Of a stretch of DNA of 64,000 nucleotides, positions 44,920 through 54,600 are shown in pieces. The notes under the pieces are model-generated. The model was not told the origin of the DNA, ran no database searches, and saw nothing but the letters and a program-made list of their open reading frames with translations. A program made the translations under genes and the position numbers. Location of the stretch: NCBI RefSeq assembly GCF_009651005.1, contig NZ_WHVW01000001.1, forward strand, positions 143,720 through 207,719, given 5' to 3'. Source of the DNA: Sporosarcina obsidiansis. GTDB lineage: Bacteria; Bacillota; Bacilli; Bacillales_A; Planococcaceae. Numbering within the stretch: position 1 is the first letter of the stretch; each line of letters starts with the position of its first letter.

Positions 44920-47900
44920 TTGGGGAAATATAGTGAAAGTAGAAAGTGGTTTTCAATTTTATTGAGTTTCCTGTTGGTATTGTCGTTTTTCACTCCAACA
45001 GTAAGCGCTGACACTTTACCTGATGAATTTGATCATGGTGAATTGAAGAGTCAAAAAGAGACTCCTGTTCCAGACAATACTTCTAGTATTCAAGTGAAAA
45101 ACTTTGAATACGGAGAGAATGTATTCCAATCTGATGTTGCACTAGAAATTGAAGCACTAGATAAGGACGGACAACCGCTAGTGCCCAAAGTGGAAAGAGA
45201 TAATATTCAGATTGAGCCTAATGAAGATGGTTTTTATGAAACAAAACTTCAAGAAGGTTTAAATAGATTTCGATTAACGACAGTGGATTCAACAGGTGCA
45301 CTCATCGAAGAAGTCTTCTTTTTGTCGTACAGTAAAGTAAAGGCCATAGAGTTCGTTCCAGCACCAGGGCAGTACACGAACGGCAACTATACAAAAGATG
45401 CTGTTAAAAAAATACGTTCGAAAAATGGTGGCTTATTATCTTTAGGAGGGTTTGGAGGATACCTCATTGTTGAATTTGAAGAGCCAGTCAAGAATAATCC
45501 TCTTAATCCTTACGGTATTGACTTTACGATTTTCGGAAATCCTTTTGAGCTTAATGGGAATCCTGGTGTTTATAATCAAGAACCTGGTGCAGTAGAGGTG
45601 GCAGTTCATAAAGATGGCCCTTGGTATCATCTTGCTGGATCAGAATATAAAAATAAAGATACATACATTGACTACCAAGTTACCTATTGGAACCCTAATG
45701 GGAGTACTGAGAATGCAGGTAAATGGCTTGATAATAAAGGAAACGAAGGTCTGTTACATCATCGAAATTATCCATCATCGGAACTTTTTCCTTTCGTTAA
45801 TCTAGAAAGCTATACATTAAGTGGAGTTTCTATACTAAACGATGTTTCACCATCAGATATTGGTACGTCTAAAAAGCAAGTACGCTATGGCTACGCAGAT
45901 TCGGTTCCTGTATTAAATAACGAGTATGAAAAACCAAACAATCCCTATACTTCATCCATTGAAGGTTCTGGCGGAGATGCCATGGACATTAGTTGGGCAG
46001 TAGATGAAAATGGCAACTCTATTCATTTAGATGAAATCAAGTATGTTAAAGTTTACTCTGCTACCAATAAATTTTCAGGCTTGTTGGGTGAAGTTTCAAC
46101 AGAAGTATCTGGCATGGGAGCTTCTGAACCAGTAAATCAAATTCCAGCGACTATTGAAATTAAATCTAATCGGAAAGTTACAGACCTTCCACTTGGATCT
46201 ACCGTGCAACTGACCGCTAATGCATTTGACGCTCAAAAGAAATCCGTAATTATTCCAGAAGTCACTTGGACGAGCATGGATCAGAATATTGTAACTGTTG
46301 ATCCAATTACAGGGGGTATAAAAACAGTAAGTGAAGGCGAAGTTACCGTTACAGCGAAACTAAAAGCTGATGAAACAGTCCGTGACGAAATTTTGATAAC
46401 CGTGGGTGAAAAACAAATTCCTACTAGTATGGTCGTTAGTTCAAGTTCCTCGCAAGTAGTAAATGTTGGCGGGTCATCTATTTTAACGGCTACTATTTTT
46501 GATCAACATGGGAATGAAATAAAAGATTTAGAAAATGGGTTCCAATGGAGTTTAGTGGAAGAAGAGAAAGGCCAATTAAACACATTTGGTAAAACCGATA
46601 ATAAAAAGATGGTAAAAGGTCTTATGACGGGAATAGTAAATGTGGTTGTGGAATACGAAAATCTAAGAGGCCGGGCGATTCTTAAAGTGTTGGATCCGGA
46701 TATTAGTTTGGATGTTTCAGGAATTGGCTTTGTAAACTCCAATAATCTTGCAAAAAGAATAGATAAGGCCAAGACAAAGGATTCTACTATTAACATAAGA
46801 GCGATGAATGAAAATTATCTAAAATTTCGTTTGTCAGATATAAAAAAACTAGATGAAGAAAATGTTTCAACTACAATAGAAGCAAAAAGGTATTCTGTTC
46901 AATTACCAAATTTCGCTGATATTCTCGACGAGGCTGAGCAAGATAATCTTCTACTAACCAGTGAACTGACCACTGAAATTGAAACGCCTAAACAGATGAA
47001 AAGTGTTGGTCACTCTTTGCATCTTCAAATGACATTAAATAAAGACAAAGAAATCATACAATCCATTGGAGAATTTCCAAATGGTCAAACAAGTAATTTC
47101 ACTATTAAGTTTGAAGAACATGAATTAGCTGGAATAGATATTGCTAAGTTAGCAGTCTTTGAATTTGTGGGGGATCCAGGGAAATGGATCAAGCTAGGCG
47201 GTTCATACAATTCAGAAGAAAAAAGCTTTACCTTTGCAACGACTCATCCTGGAAAGTATGCGGTATTTGAAGATCAATCCATTCAATCGGAAGAAATTCC
47301 AGTAAAAGTTCGAGTGGAGGGTTTTAACGAAACTATTCTACCGTTAACAGAAATAAACGTAGCACCTTATGATATCACCAACGTAGTAGGTGACAATAAA
47401 ATAGGCAATTGGTATTTGAATGAAGCAAATCCTTTAGCGATACATGCGATTATAAAAGCCTTGGAAATAAATAATTTTGATGTCGAAGATTTGGCTAAAT
47501 TTGATTTTGGTGAAGGGGAGTACATTTCTAAAATTAATGGGCTGGAGACGAATTCTGTTAATCCTTCAAAAGATGGTTGGATGTATGCGGTCAATGATCA
47601 GTACGTGGATAATGGAGTGGGAAGCTACACTATCAAGTCTGGCGATGAAATTACAGTATATTTTACGCCAAATTATCAAGAAATATCCTATTCTTGGTTT
47701 GATAAAAATGAAATATCAACAACTGTAGGTAGTAGCGTAAACGTTGTATTAAAAACAGAAGATGGCTTTGTGCCAGATGCTACTTTACTAATTGGTAACA
47801 AACCACTCTTAGTAAATGGGGAAACAGTTAAAACTAATGCACAGGGCGAAGCAACTATCGCTTTTACTGAGCCCGGTGAATATTATGTATCTGCAGAGAA

Positions 47901-50649
47901 ATTGGATAAACACTATAGTGTGATTAGTCGACCATTCAGTAAGATTGTAGTGGGATCAGAAAATACATCAACTGCTCCATTGACTGTCACAATACAAATA
48001 GATGGCGTTAAAGAGAATATTATTTCTAGCTCTGAAGTGACAATAGAATCGGGAGATACTGTTCTGAAAGCTTTGAAACAGCTGTTGGATGAAAAGAAAA
48101 TACCTTATGTAAACCATGCGATTTTGGATGATTTCATATCTGTCAATGGAGAGTCAGCAGGTAGTTTTGGTGGTAAGGATGGATGGGATATCACCGTAAA
48201 TGATGTATGGTCCCCTCTAAATTATGAACTACAAAGTAAAGATAAAATTCATCTTTATTATAAGCGTAGTGCAAAACTTTCTTCTCCTTCAATATTAAAA
48301 AGCGATAAAGAGAATCCAACTGTTCAAATTTCATTGGTTGGAGATACGTTTACAGATGAAGCAAGAGAAATTAATAATTGGGCAATTGAAGGAAATGATT
48401 TAACGATAACGAACGTCACATTAACAGGTAATCAAGCAGCAGACCTTCAGTTACACGGTAAAGTGCGAACTGAAGCAATCCAAGTAACGGCCCTTCCTCA
48501 AGCAATGATAGGGAAAAAATCTAGTTCGGTTACTATTGCGCTTGAACCTCCAAAGGATACACGGTCCATACAAGAAATGATTAATGATACAGTATCCTAT
48601 TATAAAAATGAAAATCAAGTCATCTCATCTTGGGAATCTCTTGTTGCTCTATGGGGAGCAGGAGAGGATTTGACAGACGGTACTTGGAAATTGCCGGATT
48701 GGAAAATGTTAGACCCAGGTCTCAAAGAAGATGCTGGTGGAACGGATCATATCCGTTACATTTTTGGTTTGTTAGCAATGCAACAAGATCCATCGAATGC
48801 TTGGCAAAAGGGACGAAATCTATACACGGAGTTAGCCGCTCAGCAAAAAGCAGATGGATCCATTGGCGGACTGAACAAGCATGTGTGGGCAATGCTTGCA
48901 TTGGATGCAGGAGTTGCACGTGGACACGACGTAGGTAAATGGAATGCAAATGCGAAGGAAAAAGCATTAAAACATGTCATGGATTCACAAAATAAAGATG
49001 GTGGTTTCGCTTTATTTGGAACTGAGTCAGATGTAGATATGACAGGTATGTCTCTTCTAGCACTCTCGAATTATCAAGGAGATAGTGCGGCAGATGCGGT
49101 GATTGACAAAGCCAAAGGATATTTGAAAGCAAGACAGCAAGACTTAAATAATGGAGGATTTAAATCTCCGAGCATGGGCGATAACTCCAACAGTTTATCA
49201 GCGGCCGTATCTGGCTTGGTAGCAGTTGGCGAGAATTTATCTTCAGATCAATGGATGGTTAACGGAAAAACTGTAGTGGATGCCTTCAAGAACTTCCAGA
49301 AGAAAGATGGTTCGTTTTTATGGAAAGGGACAATTTCCAATAGTGCTGCTTCAGAACAAGCTCTTAATGCGCTAACAAGTTTAGAAAATGGTTCCGTTTG
49401 GAAGCGGATTTCGAAGGCTAAGAACCCTGAACAACCAATAGAACCTTCTGTTACTAAAGAACAATTAAATTTATCTATCGCAACGGCTGAACAAAAACTA
49501 GCTACAACACAAGAAGGAACAACTACAGGAACTTACACAAAGGCTTCACGTGACCAATTGCAACAAGCAATCACAGAAGCTAAAGTCATTGAAGCGGATG
49601 GACAAGCAGATCAGCAACAAGTGAATGTAGCGACTAGTGATTTGCAACGAGCTATCACGTTATATAATGAATCTATTATTAAACCTGAAAAACCAACGCC
49701 ACCTGCTGTTACAGACCGAATTACATTTTCTGTAGAAACACGGACAATTGGTGCAGGTGATATCATCAGTCCAAAGCAGCTGGAAATCCAAAAAGGAGAC
49801 ACTGCATTTACCGCGCTCAAGCGTGAACTGGAAAGTCGCTCGATCTCACTGAACTACAGTGGTGTAGGTCCCACTGTTTATGTGAAAGCAATTAATAGCT
49901 TAGGTGAGTTTGATAAAGGTCCTCAAAGCGGCTGGATGTATTCGGTAAATGGAGAATTCCCACAATACAGCGCAGGAATCTACGGATTGAAGGATGGAGA
50001 TGTATTGCGTTGGCAATATACGACCAACTTGGGGGCGGATCTAGGAGAGAATTGGAATCCGAATCCTGAGCCGAATCCTGGACCGAATCCGACTCCTACA
50101 CCGGACCCAAAACCAGAACCAACAATCTCAGCACCGGAAAAAGTAGAGGCAACGATTGAAAATGGAAAGCTTCATATTCAGGTCAAGGATGAGAAGACGG
50201 GTGAATTACAACCAGCGAAGATAGAAAAAACGGAAGTCGTTGGAGGATATGTCATCGTCCAGATTGGTGAATTAGGAGAGGAACTTGATGCACTTGAAGG
50301 TATTGAACTTCCACCAGGAGAGCAGAAAGTAGTTGTATTGGATAATGATAAACCGTATTCCTATTTCAAACCCGACAGCGGAATCAAGACAACAAAAGAA
50401 TGGGCTATTACATTTTCTGCACCTGTACTAAATGAATCTGAAAATCTAGAAAAAGTAGTGGTCAGAAATGCGGTAGGAGAAGTTGTGGATGTCAATATAC
50501 AATTTGGAGAAGACGGAAAGTCTTTGACAATCAAGCCGACTGGCACTTATGAAAAAGGGGAACTGTATTATATTACGATTGCTGAAATGAAATCAGCAAG
50601 TGGTATTGTTTTAAAGGAACCTATTCGGAAAATATTTATTGTGGAATGA
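44920..50649 (+). CDS. B12-controlled, transcobalamin-like surface protein
   Basis: Exported protein of 1909 residues. AGGAGGT at 44904-44910 selects TTG 44920 (MGKYSESRKW); an upstream ATG lies inside the terminator. The signal peptide ends near TVSADT. An N-terminal domain typical of DUF4430 surface proteins (GGFGGYLIVEFEEPV, GNPGVYNQEPGAVEVAV) is followed by Big_2-type domains (VTWTSMDQNIVTVDP). DUF4430-like beta domains follow near 890, 1030 and 1600 (GWMYAVNDQYVDNGVGSYTI, GWDITVNDVW, GWMYSVNGEFPQYSAGIYGL). An alpha/alpha-toroid of the prenyltransferase/squalene-cyclase type spans about 1210-1500 (QNKDGGFALFG, FQKKDGSFLW). After a Pro-rich linker, an SbsA/Big_5 module ends the protein. 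Toroid plus DUF4430 is the architecture of transcobalamin and intrinsic factor, so extracellular corrinoid capture is the likely role. Confidence 0.88.
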   Translation: MGKYSESRKWFSILLSFLLVLSFFTPTVSADTLPDEFDHGELKSQKETPVPDNTSSIQVKNFEYGENVFQSDVALEIEALDKDGQPLVPKVERDNIQIEPNEDGFYETKLQEGLNRFRLTTVDSTGALIEEVFFLSYSKVKAIEFVPAPGQYTNGNYTKDAVKKIRSKNGGLLSLGGFGGYLIVEFEEPVKNNPLNPYGIDFTIFGNPFELNGNPGVYNQEPGAVEVAVHKDGPWYHLAGSEYKNKDTYIDYQVTYWNPNGSTENAGKWLDNKGNEGLLHHRNYPSSELFPFVNLESYTLSGVSILNDVSPSDIGTSKKQVRYGYADSVPVLNNEYEKPNNPYTSSIEGSGGDAMDISWAVDENGNSIHLDEIKYVKVYSATNKFSGLLGEVSTEVSGMGASEPVNQIPATIEIKSNRKVTDLPLGSTVQLTANAFDAQKKSVIIPEVTWTSMDQNIVTVDPITGGIKTVSEGEVTVTAKLKADETVRDEILITVGEKQIPTSMVVSSSSSQVVNVGGSSILTATIFDQHGNEIKDLENGFQWSLVEEEKGQLNTFGKTDNKKMVKGLMTGIVNVVVEYENLRGRAILKVLDPDISLDVSGIGFVNSNNLAKRIDKAKTKDSTINIRAMNENYLKFRLSDIKKLDEENVSTTIEAKRYSVQLPNFADILDEAEQDNLLLTSELTTEIETPKQMKSVGHSLHLQMTLNKDKEIIQSIGEFPNGQTSNFTIKFEEHELAGIDIAKLAVFEFVGDPGKWIKLGGSYNSEEKSFTFATTHPGKYAVFEDQSIQSEEIPVKVRVEGFNETILPLTEINVAPYDITNVVGDNKIGNWYLNEANPLAIHAIIKALEINNFDVEDLAKFDFGEGEYISKINGLETNSVNPSKDGWMYAVNDQYVDNGVGSYTIKSGDEITVYFTPNYQEISYSWFDKNEISTTVGSSVNVVLKTEDGFVPDATLLIGNKPLLVNGETVKTNAQGEATIAFTEPGEYYVSAEKLDKHYSVISRPFSKIVVGSENTSTAPLTVTIQIDGVKENIISSSEVTIESGDTVLKALKQLLDEKKIPYVNHAILDDFISVNGESAGSFGGKDGWDITVNDVWSPLNYELQSKDKIHLYYKRSAKLSSPSILKSDKENPTVQISLVGDTFTDEAREINNWAIEGNDLTITNVTLTGNQAADLQLHGKVRTEAIQVTALPQAMIGKKSSSVTIALEPPKDTRSIQEMINDTVSYYKNENQVISSWESLVALWGAGEDLTDGTWKLPDWKMLDPGLKEDAGGTDHIRYIFGLLAMQQDPSNAWQKGRNLYTELAAQQKADGSIGGLNKHVWAMLALDAGVARGHDVGKWNANAKEKALKHVMDSQNKDGGFALFGTESDVDMTGMSLLALSNYQGDSAADAVIDKAKGYLKARQQDLNNGGFKSPSMGDNSNSLSAAVSGLVAVGENLSSDQWMVNGKTVVDAFKNFQKKDGSFLWKGTISNSAASEQALNALTSLENGSVWKRISKAKNPEQPIEPSVTKEQLNLSIATAEQKLATTQEGTTTGTYTKASRDQLQQAITEAKVIEADGQADQQQVNVATSDLQRAITLYNESIIKPEKPTPPAVTDRITFSVETRTIGAGDIISPKQLEIQKGDTAFTALKRELESRSISLNYSGVGPTVYVKAINSLGEFDKGPQSGWMYSVNGEFPQYSAGIYGLKDGDVLRWQYTTNLGADLGENWNPNPEPNPGPNPTPTPDPKPEPTISAPEKVEATIENGKLHIQVKDEKTGELQPAKIEKTEVVGGYVIVQIGELGEELDALEGIELPPGEQKVVVLDNDKPYSYFKPDSGIKTTKEWAITFSAPVLNESENLEKVVVRNAVGEVVDVNIQFGEDGKSLTIKPTGTYEKGELYYITIAEMKSASGIVLKEPIRKIFIVE

Positions 50650-50989
50650 AGTAAAGGCACAACAAAACACCGTCCATCTAATTGGAGAAGTTAAGTAAGC
50701 AGAGAGTCTTCTAATCGAGCAATCGTTTAGAAGACTTTTTATTAACGAATTTTGTATAGGGAACATACTCAAGGCTTATTAGAAAGCCTGAATGATTTCG
50801 TTCAAGAAAAGTTTTTTAGCAAATATCATGTTTACAATATATAAATAGTATTGTATTATTTTATTATCCAAAATAGAGTTAAGTTGGTTGAATTTAGAAG
50901 AATATCGGAGTTTGTTGACTATATGGACTAACAAAGTCACAACTTAATTTGGATTAACTAAACTCTAGAAAACGAACGGAGAATCGCTG
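50650..50989. other. intergenic region with terminator (50704-50742)
   Basis: AGTCTTCTAAtcgagc pairs with TTTAGAAGACT, followed by TTTTTATT, ending the B12-controlled gene. No gene in the rest; it is AT-rich and must hold the promoter of the excalibur gene. Confidence 0.75.
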
Positions 50990-51253
50990 ATGAAAAAACT
51001 ACTAAAACCAATCATAGTTTCAATGCTAGCTGTAAGTCTGCTTGGCCTACCACATCAAACAACAGAAGCAGCGCCAGTCAAATACAAAAATTGTAAAGAA
51101 CTTAATAAAGCCTATCCAGGTGGCGTAGCTATGAATGCGAACGTTAAAAATAAGGGAGGCAAAACTAAATATAAGCCGAGTGTTTCACCTAGTGTGTACA
51201 ACCTTCACAAAGGGCTAGATCGTGATAAAGATGGGATTGCTTGTGAACGATAA
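50990..51253 (+). CDS. small exported excalibur-domain protein
   Basis: Exported protein of 87 residues. The signal peptide ends near TTEAAP (about 28). The excalibur domain fills the rest: YKNCKELNKAYPGGVA and the calcium-binding-like DRDKDGIACE at the C-terminus, with the two Cys probably bonded. The family is extracellular, often linked to wall or nuclease proteins; here it stands alone. GGAGAATCG is a modest ribosome site. Confidence 0.9.
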   Translation: MKKLLKPIIVSMLAVSLLGLPHQTTEAAPVKYKNCKELNKAYPGGVAMNANVKNKGGKTKYKPSVSPSVYNLHKGLDRDKDGIACER

Positions 51254-51254
51254 T

Positions 51255-51310
51255 AGAGAGCCTGTCTGAGAAGTCGTTTTCAACTGACTTTTCGGGCGGC
51301 TCTTGTTTTG
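51255..51310 (+). terminator. terminator of the excalibur gene
   Basis: AGAGCC and GGCTCT close a long hairpin with inner pairing AAGTCGTTTTCAACTGACTT, followed by TGTTTTG. Confidence 0.7.
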
Positions 51311-51373
51311 TATGGAGAGAAGATTTTTTTATTTTGGGTATTTTTGGTGATTTTTGATAGAAAATCACACCCA

Positions 51374-51442
51374 GCCGCTCATAGCAACCACCTACGCGAT
51401 CATAAACCCCGCCCAACCGCTCATAGCAACCGCTCATAGCAA
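51374..51442. repeat. CGCTCATAG repeat array 3
   Basis: CCGCTCATAG, GCGATCATAA, CCGCTCATAG at 21-bp spacing, then one more CCGCTCATAG after a shortened 13-bp step. It lies between converging genes. Confidence 0.8.
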
Positions 51443-51484
51443 TACAACTTTGGCGCGTACCCTAATTTCTCCACGTAACCATAC

Positions 51485-51529
51485 AAAAAAGACCGCCACT
51501 GAAAGATATTTCACTTTCAGGACAGCCTC
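51485..51529 (-). terminator. terminator of the gamma-glutamyltransferase gene
   Basis: On the minus strand GGCTGTCCTGAAAG pairs with CTTTCAGTGGCGGTC, followed by TTTTTT. Confidence 0.8.
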
Positions 51530-51539
51530 TCTCTCTACG

Positions 51540-53294
51540 TTATTTTGTTATACCAATAGCTGCTCCATTCCGGCTGGAGTCAGCTACTCCTTTATACGTA
51601 CCTTCTTTTTGATCGATGAATATACTTTGTACATTACCAATCGTCGTATGCTTCTCGCCGAATTGATGTCCGAGCATCCGCAAGTGATTCATCGCTTCTT
51701 CTGGAATTCCGTTTTCATATCGGTAGGAAGCTGTGCTGTTTGTATAAATTCTTGGTTCTTCGACTGCTGCTTTTAATTCCATATCATATTCAATCGAATG
51801 AAGAATGGTTTGTAGGACAGACGTAATGATGGTTGGGCCACCTGGAGATCCGACGCTTAGTACAGGTTTGCCATCTTTAAAGACAATCGTTGGCGTCATG
51901 CTGCTGAGTGGTCGTTTATTTGGTTCGACCTGATTCGCACCACCTGGTACCGCGTCAAAATCAGTCAGTTCATTGTTTAGTATAATACCATATTCAGGTA
52001 CCATGATACCGGAACCGAATAGTTGTTCAATCGTTGTTGTATTGGACACCACATTGCCCCACTGATCTGTAACGGAATAGTGAGTAGTTTCGCCCAGTTT
52101 GTTATCAGTCGGTTGTGTAATGTTTGCTGTTTCTACCTTCTTATTTTCATAGTCCCATGGATTGCCGGCTTCTGGCTTTTTCATCATGGTCTCTAAGCTA
52201 ATTAAGTTTCTGCGCTGCTGAATATAATCTGGATGCAATAAGCCTTTTAATGGAACGTCGACAAAATCAGGATCTCCTGCGTAGGTAGCACGATCAGCGT
52301 ATGCTAAGTGCATCGTTTCCGCAAGCAGGTGATATTTCTGCCAAGATTTCACATCATATTGTGAGAGGTCGAAGCCATCTAAAATACCGAGCATTTGCAG
52401 CAAGAATACACCGCCTGAACTTGGAGGAGGCATACTGGCAATTTGATAATCCTTATAATCGCCCCAAATTGGCTTGTCCATTGTGATTGCGTATGAACTT
52501 AGGTCTTCTGCTGTCATTGTACCGCCATATTGTTGTACTGCTTTTGCGATAGCTTCTGCAATTTCACCTTTATAAAAAACATCTGTACCTTGTAATTTAA
52601 TCAACTCAAATGTGTTGGCTAAATTCTTTTGAACGAGCAAGTCTCCTTCACGTAATGGCTTACCGTTTGGAACAAAAATATTCCCAGCTTCTTTAAAGGC
52701 AAGGATATCTTTATGGTCTTCAATCGCCTTTGCAAGTACGGAGTCAACTAAGAAGCCGTCACGTGCCAATTCAATTGCTGGCTCAATTAGTTCTTCCATT
52801 GGAAGTGTGCCCCAATTTGAAAGCGCTTCCTCTAATCCCTTCAATGTTCCGGGTACACCGACTGAATTACCACCCGTCACTCTTTCTTGAAAAGGAATTG
52901 GTTCACCTTTCTCATTCAAAAACATATCCGGCGTAGCTCCTGCTGGCGCCCGTTCCCTGCTGTTAACAATTTGTGTTTCATTTGTTTTGGCATCATAGTA
53001 CATTAAGAATCCGCCACCGCCAATTCCAGACATCATCGGCTCTGTGACGTTTAATGCAAATTGAATCGCAACAGCAGCATCAATCGCATTTCCGCCCTTT
53101 GCCAATACATCCGCACCGACTTTTGAGGCTAACGGATGAGCAGTCGCTACCATGCCGTCCAAGCCCGTCGCAACTTGACGATAGTTAGAATAATTCATGT
53201 CCCAATCTTTAGCGAATGTAGTTCCCGGCAACGTACTAATCAAAAGCAACAAACTCATCGGAATTACTAATAACCAACTTAATCGTTTCTTCAT
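51540..53294 (-). CDS. ggt: secreted gamma-glutamyltransferase
   Basis: Secreted enzyme of 584 residues that cleaves or transfers the gamma-glutamyl group of glutathione or poly-gamma-glutamate. The signal peptide ends near GTTFAK. Markers are MVATAHPLASKVGADVLAKG, SGIGGGGFLMYY, NSRERAP, the autoprocessing site before the catalytic Thr in GETTHYSVTD, the substrate loop around LNNELTDFDAVPGG and RPLSSMTPTIV, and VGSPGGPTIITSVLQ. All hallmarks are present and the length is normal, so it should mature into two subunits. AAGGGGTGG precedes the ATG. It is monocistronic, converging on the excalibur gene. Confidence 0.95.
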   Translation of the reverse strand: MKKRLSWLLVIPMSLLLLISTLPGTTFAKDWDMNYSNYRQVATGLDGMVATAHPLASKVGADVLAKGGNAIDAAVAIQFALNVTEPMMSGIGGGGFLMYYDAKTNETQIVNSRERAPAGATPDMFLNEKGEPIPFQERVTGGNSVGVPGTLKGLEEALSNWGTLPMEELIEPAIELARDGFLVDSVLAKAIEDHKDILAFKEAGNIFVPNGKPLREGDLLVQKNLANTFELIKLQGTDVFYKGEIAEAIAKAVQQYGGTMTAEDLSSYAITMDKPIWGDYKDYQIASMPPPSSGGVFLLQMLGILDGFDLSQYDVKSWQKYHLLAETMHLAYADRATYAGDPDFVDVPLKGLLHPDYIQQRRNLISLETMMKKPEAGNPWDYENKKVETANITQPTDNKLGETTHYSVTDQWGNVVSNTTTIEQLFGSGIMVPEYGIILNNELTDFDAVPGGANQVEPNKRPLSSMTPTIVFKDGKPVLSVGSPGGPTIITSVLQTILHSIEYDMELKAAVEEPRIYTNSTASYRYENGIPEEAMNHLRMLGHQFGEKHTTIGNVQSIFIDQKEGTYKGVADSSRNGAAIGITK

Positions 53295-53619
53295 CAGTCC
53301 ACCCCTTAGGAATTATTCTCTACTATATTTGCTGATAGTCTCCTTTCTAAGTTAATTGTTGAATATTGCAGTGTATTGATTGCAATAATTCGAATAGTTA
53401 GATTATAGCAAACTGGTAGTTAGATAGATAGCCTTTATTTCGGAATTCGAAATTTGGTTCTATAGTAATGGAGGGATGTTTTTACTAAATTTGGTTAATG
53501 ATTTTATCGATCAAACACATGCTTTTTCTCCGTCTATTGACTTCGAAATTCTCCATCTGTTATATTAAGTGTAACCGGTACCACACCCTACTATAAAAAG
53601 AAGAATGCAGGTGGAATAG
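53295..53619. promoter_or_regulatory. divergent region with rbsR promoter and operator
   Basis: TTGACT (53537-53542) and TATATT (53561-53566), 18 bases apart, form a likely promoter for the rbs pair. TGTAACCGGTACCACA (53570-53585), directly after the -10 box, resembles LacI-family operators and would allow RbsR to repress itself. No gene is present, and no clear ggt promoter is seen. Confidence 0.65.
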
Positions 53620-54600
53620 TTGGCGAATATACGCGATGTTGCTAAAAAGGCAGGGGTTTCAGTAGCTACTGTTTCACGTTATTTGAATAACAAAGGATAC
53701 ATTAGTGAAGATGCGAAGCGTGTGATTTCAGCGGCGATTGAGGAGCTGAATTATCGACCGAGTTTGGTGGCGCGTTCTCTCAGTACGAAACAAGCTACAT
53801 TCATTGGATTAATTGTTCCGGATATTGTGAATCCGTTTTTTCCTGAGCTAGCTCGCGCTATAGAGGATGTAGCGCTAACATATGGTTATACGGTGGTGCT
53901 TTGTAATTCGGATGAAAAGGTTGAGAAGGAAATTCATTATTTGAACACGTTGCAACAAAAGTATGTAGCAGGTTTTATTGTGGCGGCAAGTCATTCAGAA
54001 GCGGATCATTACACGAATTTGGATATTCCAATTGTAGCGATTGACCGTCGAATTCATCCGTCGATACCTATTGTGGCGACTGACAATAGGGAAGGGGCGC
54101 GAGTGGGAACAGAGCATTTATTGGCGAACGGTTGCCAACACATCCTCTGTCTACGCGGTCCATCTGGATTGGGACCAGCAGATGACCGGTTTTTAGGATT
54201 TAAGGATGCAGTGAAGGGCAAAGAGATAGAGACGCAAGTGGTTGAATGTCCTTTTCACTTTGAAGCATCTGAGATGATTGCACGGACCGTATTACAGCAA
54301 GGTTCCATCGATGGTATTTTTGCAAGTAGTGATGTCTTGGCAGCAGGCGCCATGAAAGCTGCTTATTCGCTAGGAATAGGAGTGCCAGATCAATTACAGA
54401 TCGTTGGATATGACGGAACGATGCTGGCAAGTCAATTAACACCAAGTTTGACGACAGTTGCACAGGATTTATATAAAATTGGAGCGCTTGCAGCTAGAAT
54501 GCTCATTAAATTAATCGAAGGGCAGGAGCTGACAGAGCGAGAGATTCAGATTCCTGCTGAACTTCTCATTCGAGAAACGACAAGGAGTGAAGCGTTATGA
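53620..54600 (+). CDS. rbsR: LacI-family ribose operon repressor
   Basis: Repressor of 326 residues starting at TTG 53620 behind AGGTGG. The N-terminal HTH is classic (IRDVAKKAGVSVATVSRYLN, KRVISAAIEELNYRP). The periplasmic-binding-like sensor follows (GLIVPDIVNPFFPELARAIE, DGIFASSDVLAAGAMKAAYS, VGYDGTMLASQLTPSLTTV). Overlap with the ribokinase gene (ATGA) identifies it as RbsR. It probably binds the operator-like site upstream of its own start. No ribose transporter follows. Confidence 0.88.
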   Translation: MANIRDVAKKAGVSVATVSRYLNNKGYISEDAKRVISAAIEELNYRPSLVARSLSTKQATFIGLIVPDIVNPFFPELARAIEDVALTYGYTVVLCNSDEKVEKEIHYLNTLQQKYVAGFIVAASHSEADHYTNLDIPIVAIDRRIHPSIPIVATDNREGARVGTEHLLANGCQHILCLRGPSGLGPADDRFLGFKDAVKGKEIETQVVECPFHFEASEMIARTVLQQGSIDGIFASSDVLAAGAMKAAYSLGIGVPDQLQIVGYDGTMLASQLTPSLTTVAQDLYKIGALAARMLIKLIEGQELTEREIQIPAELLIRETTRSEAL

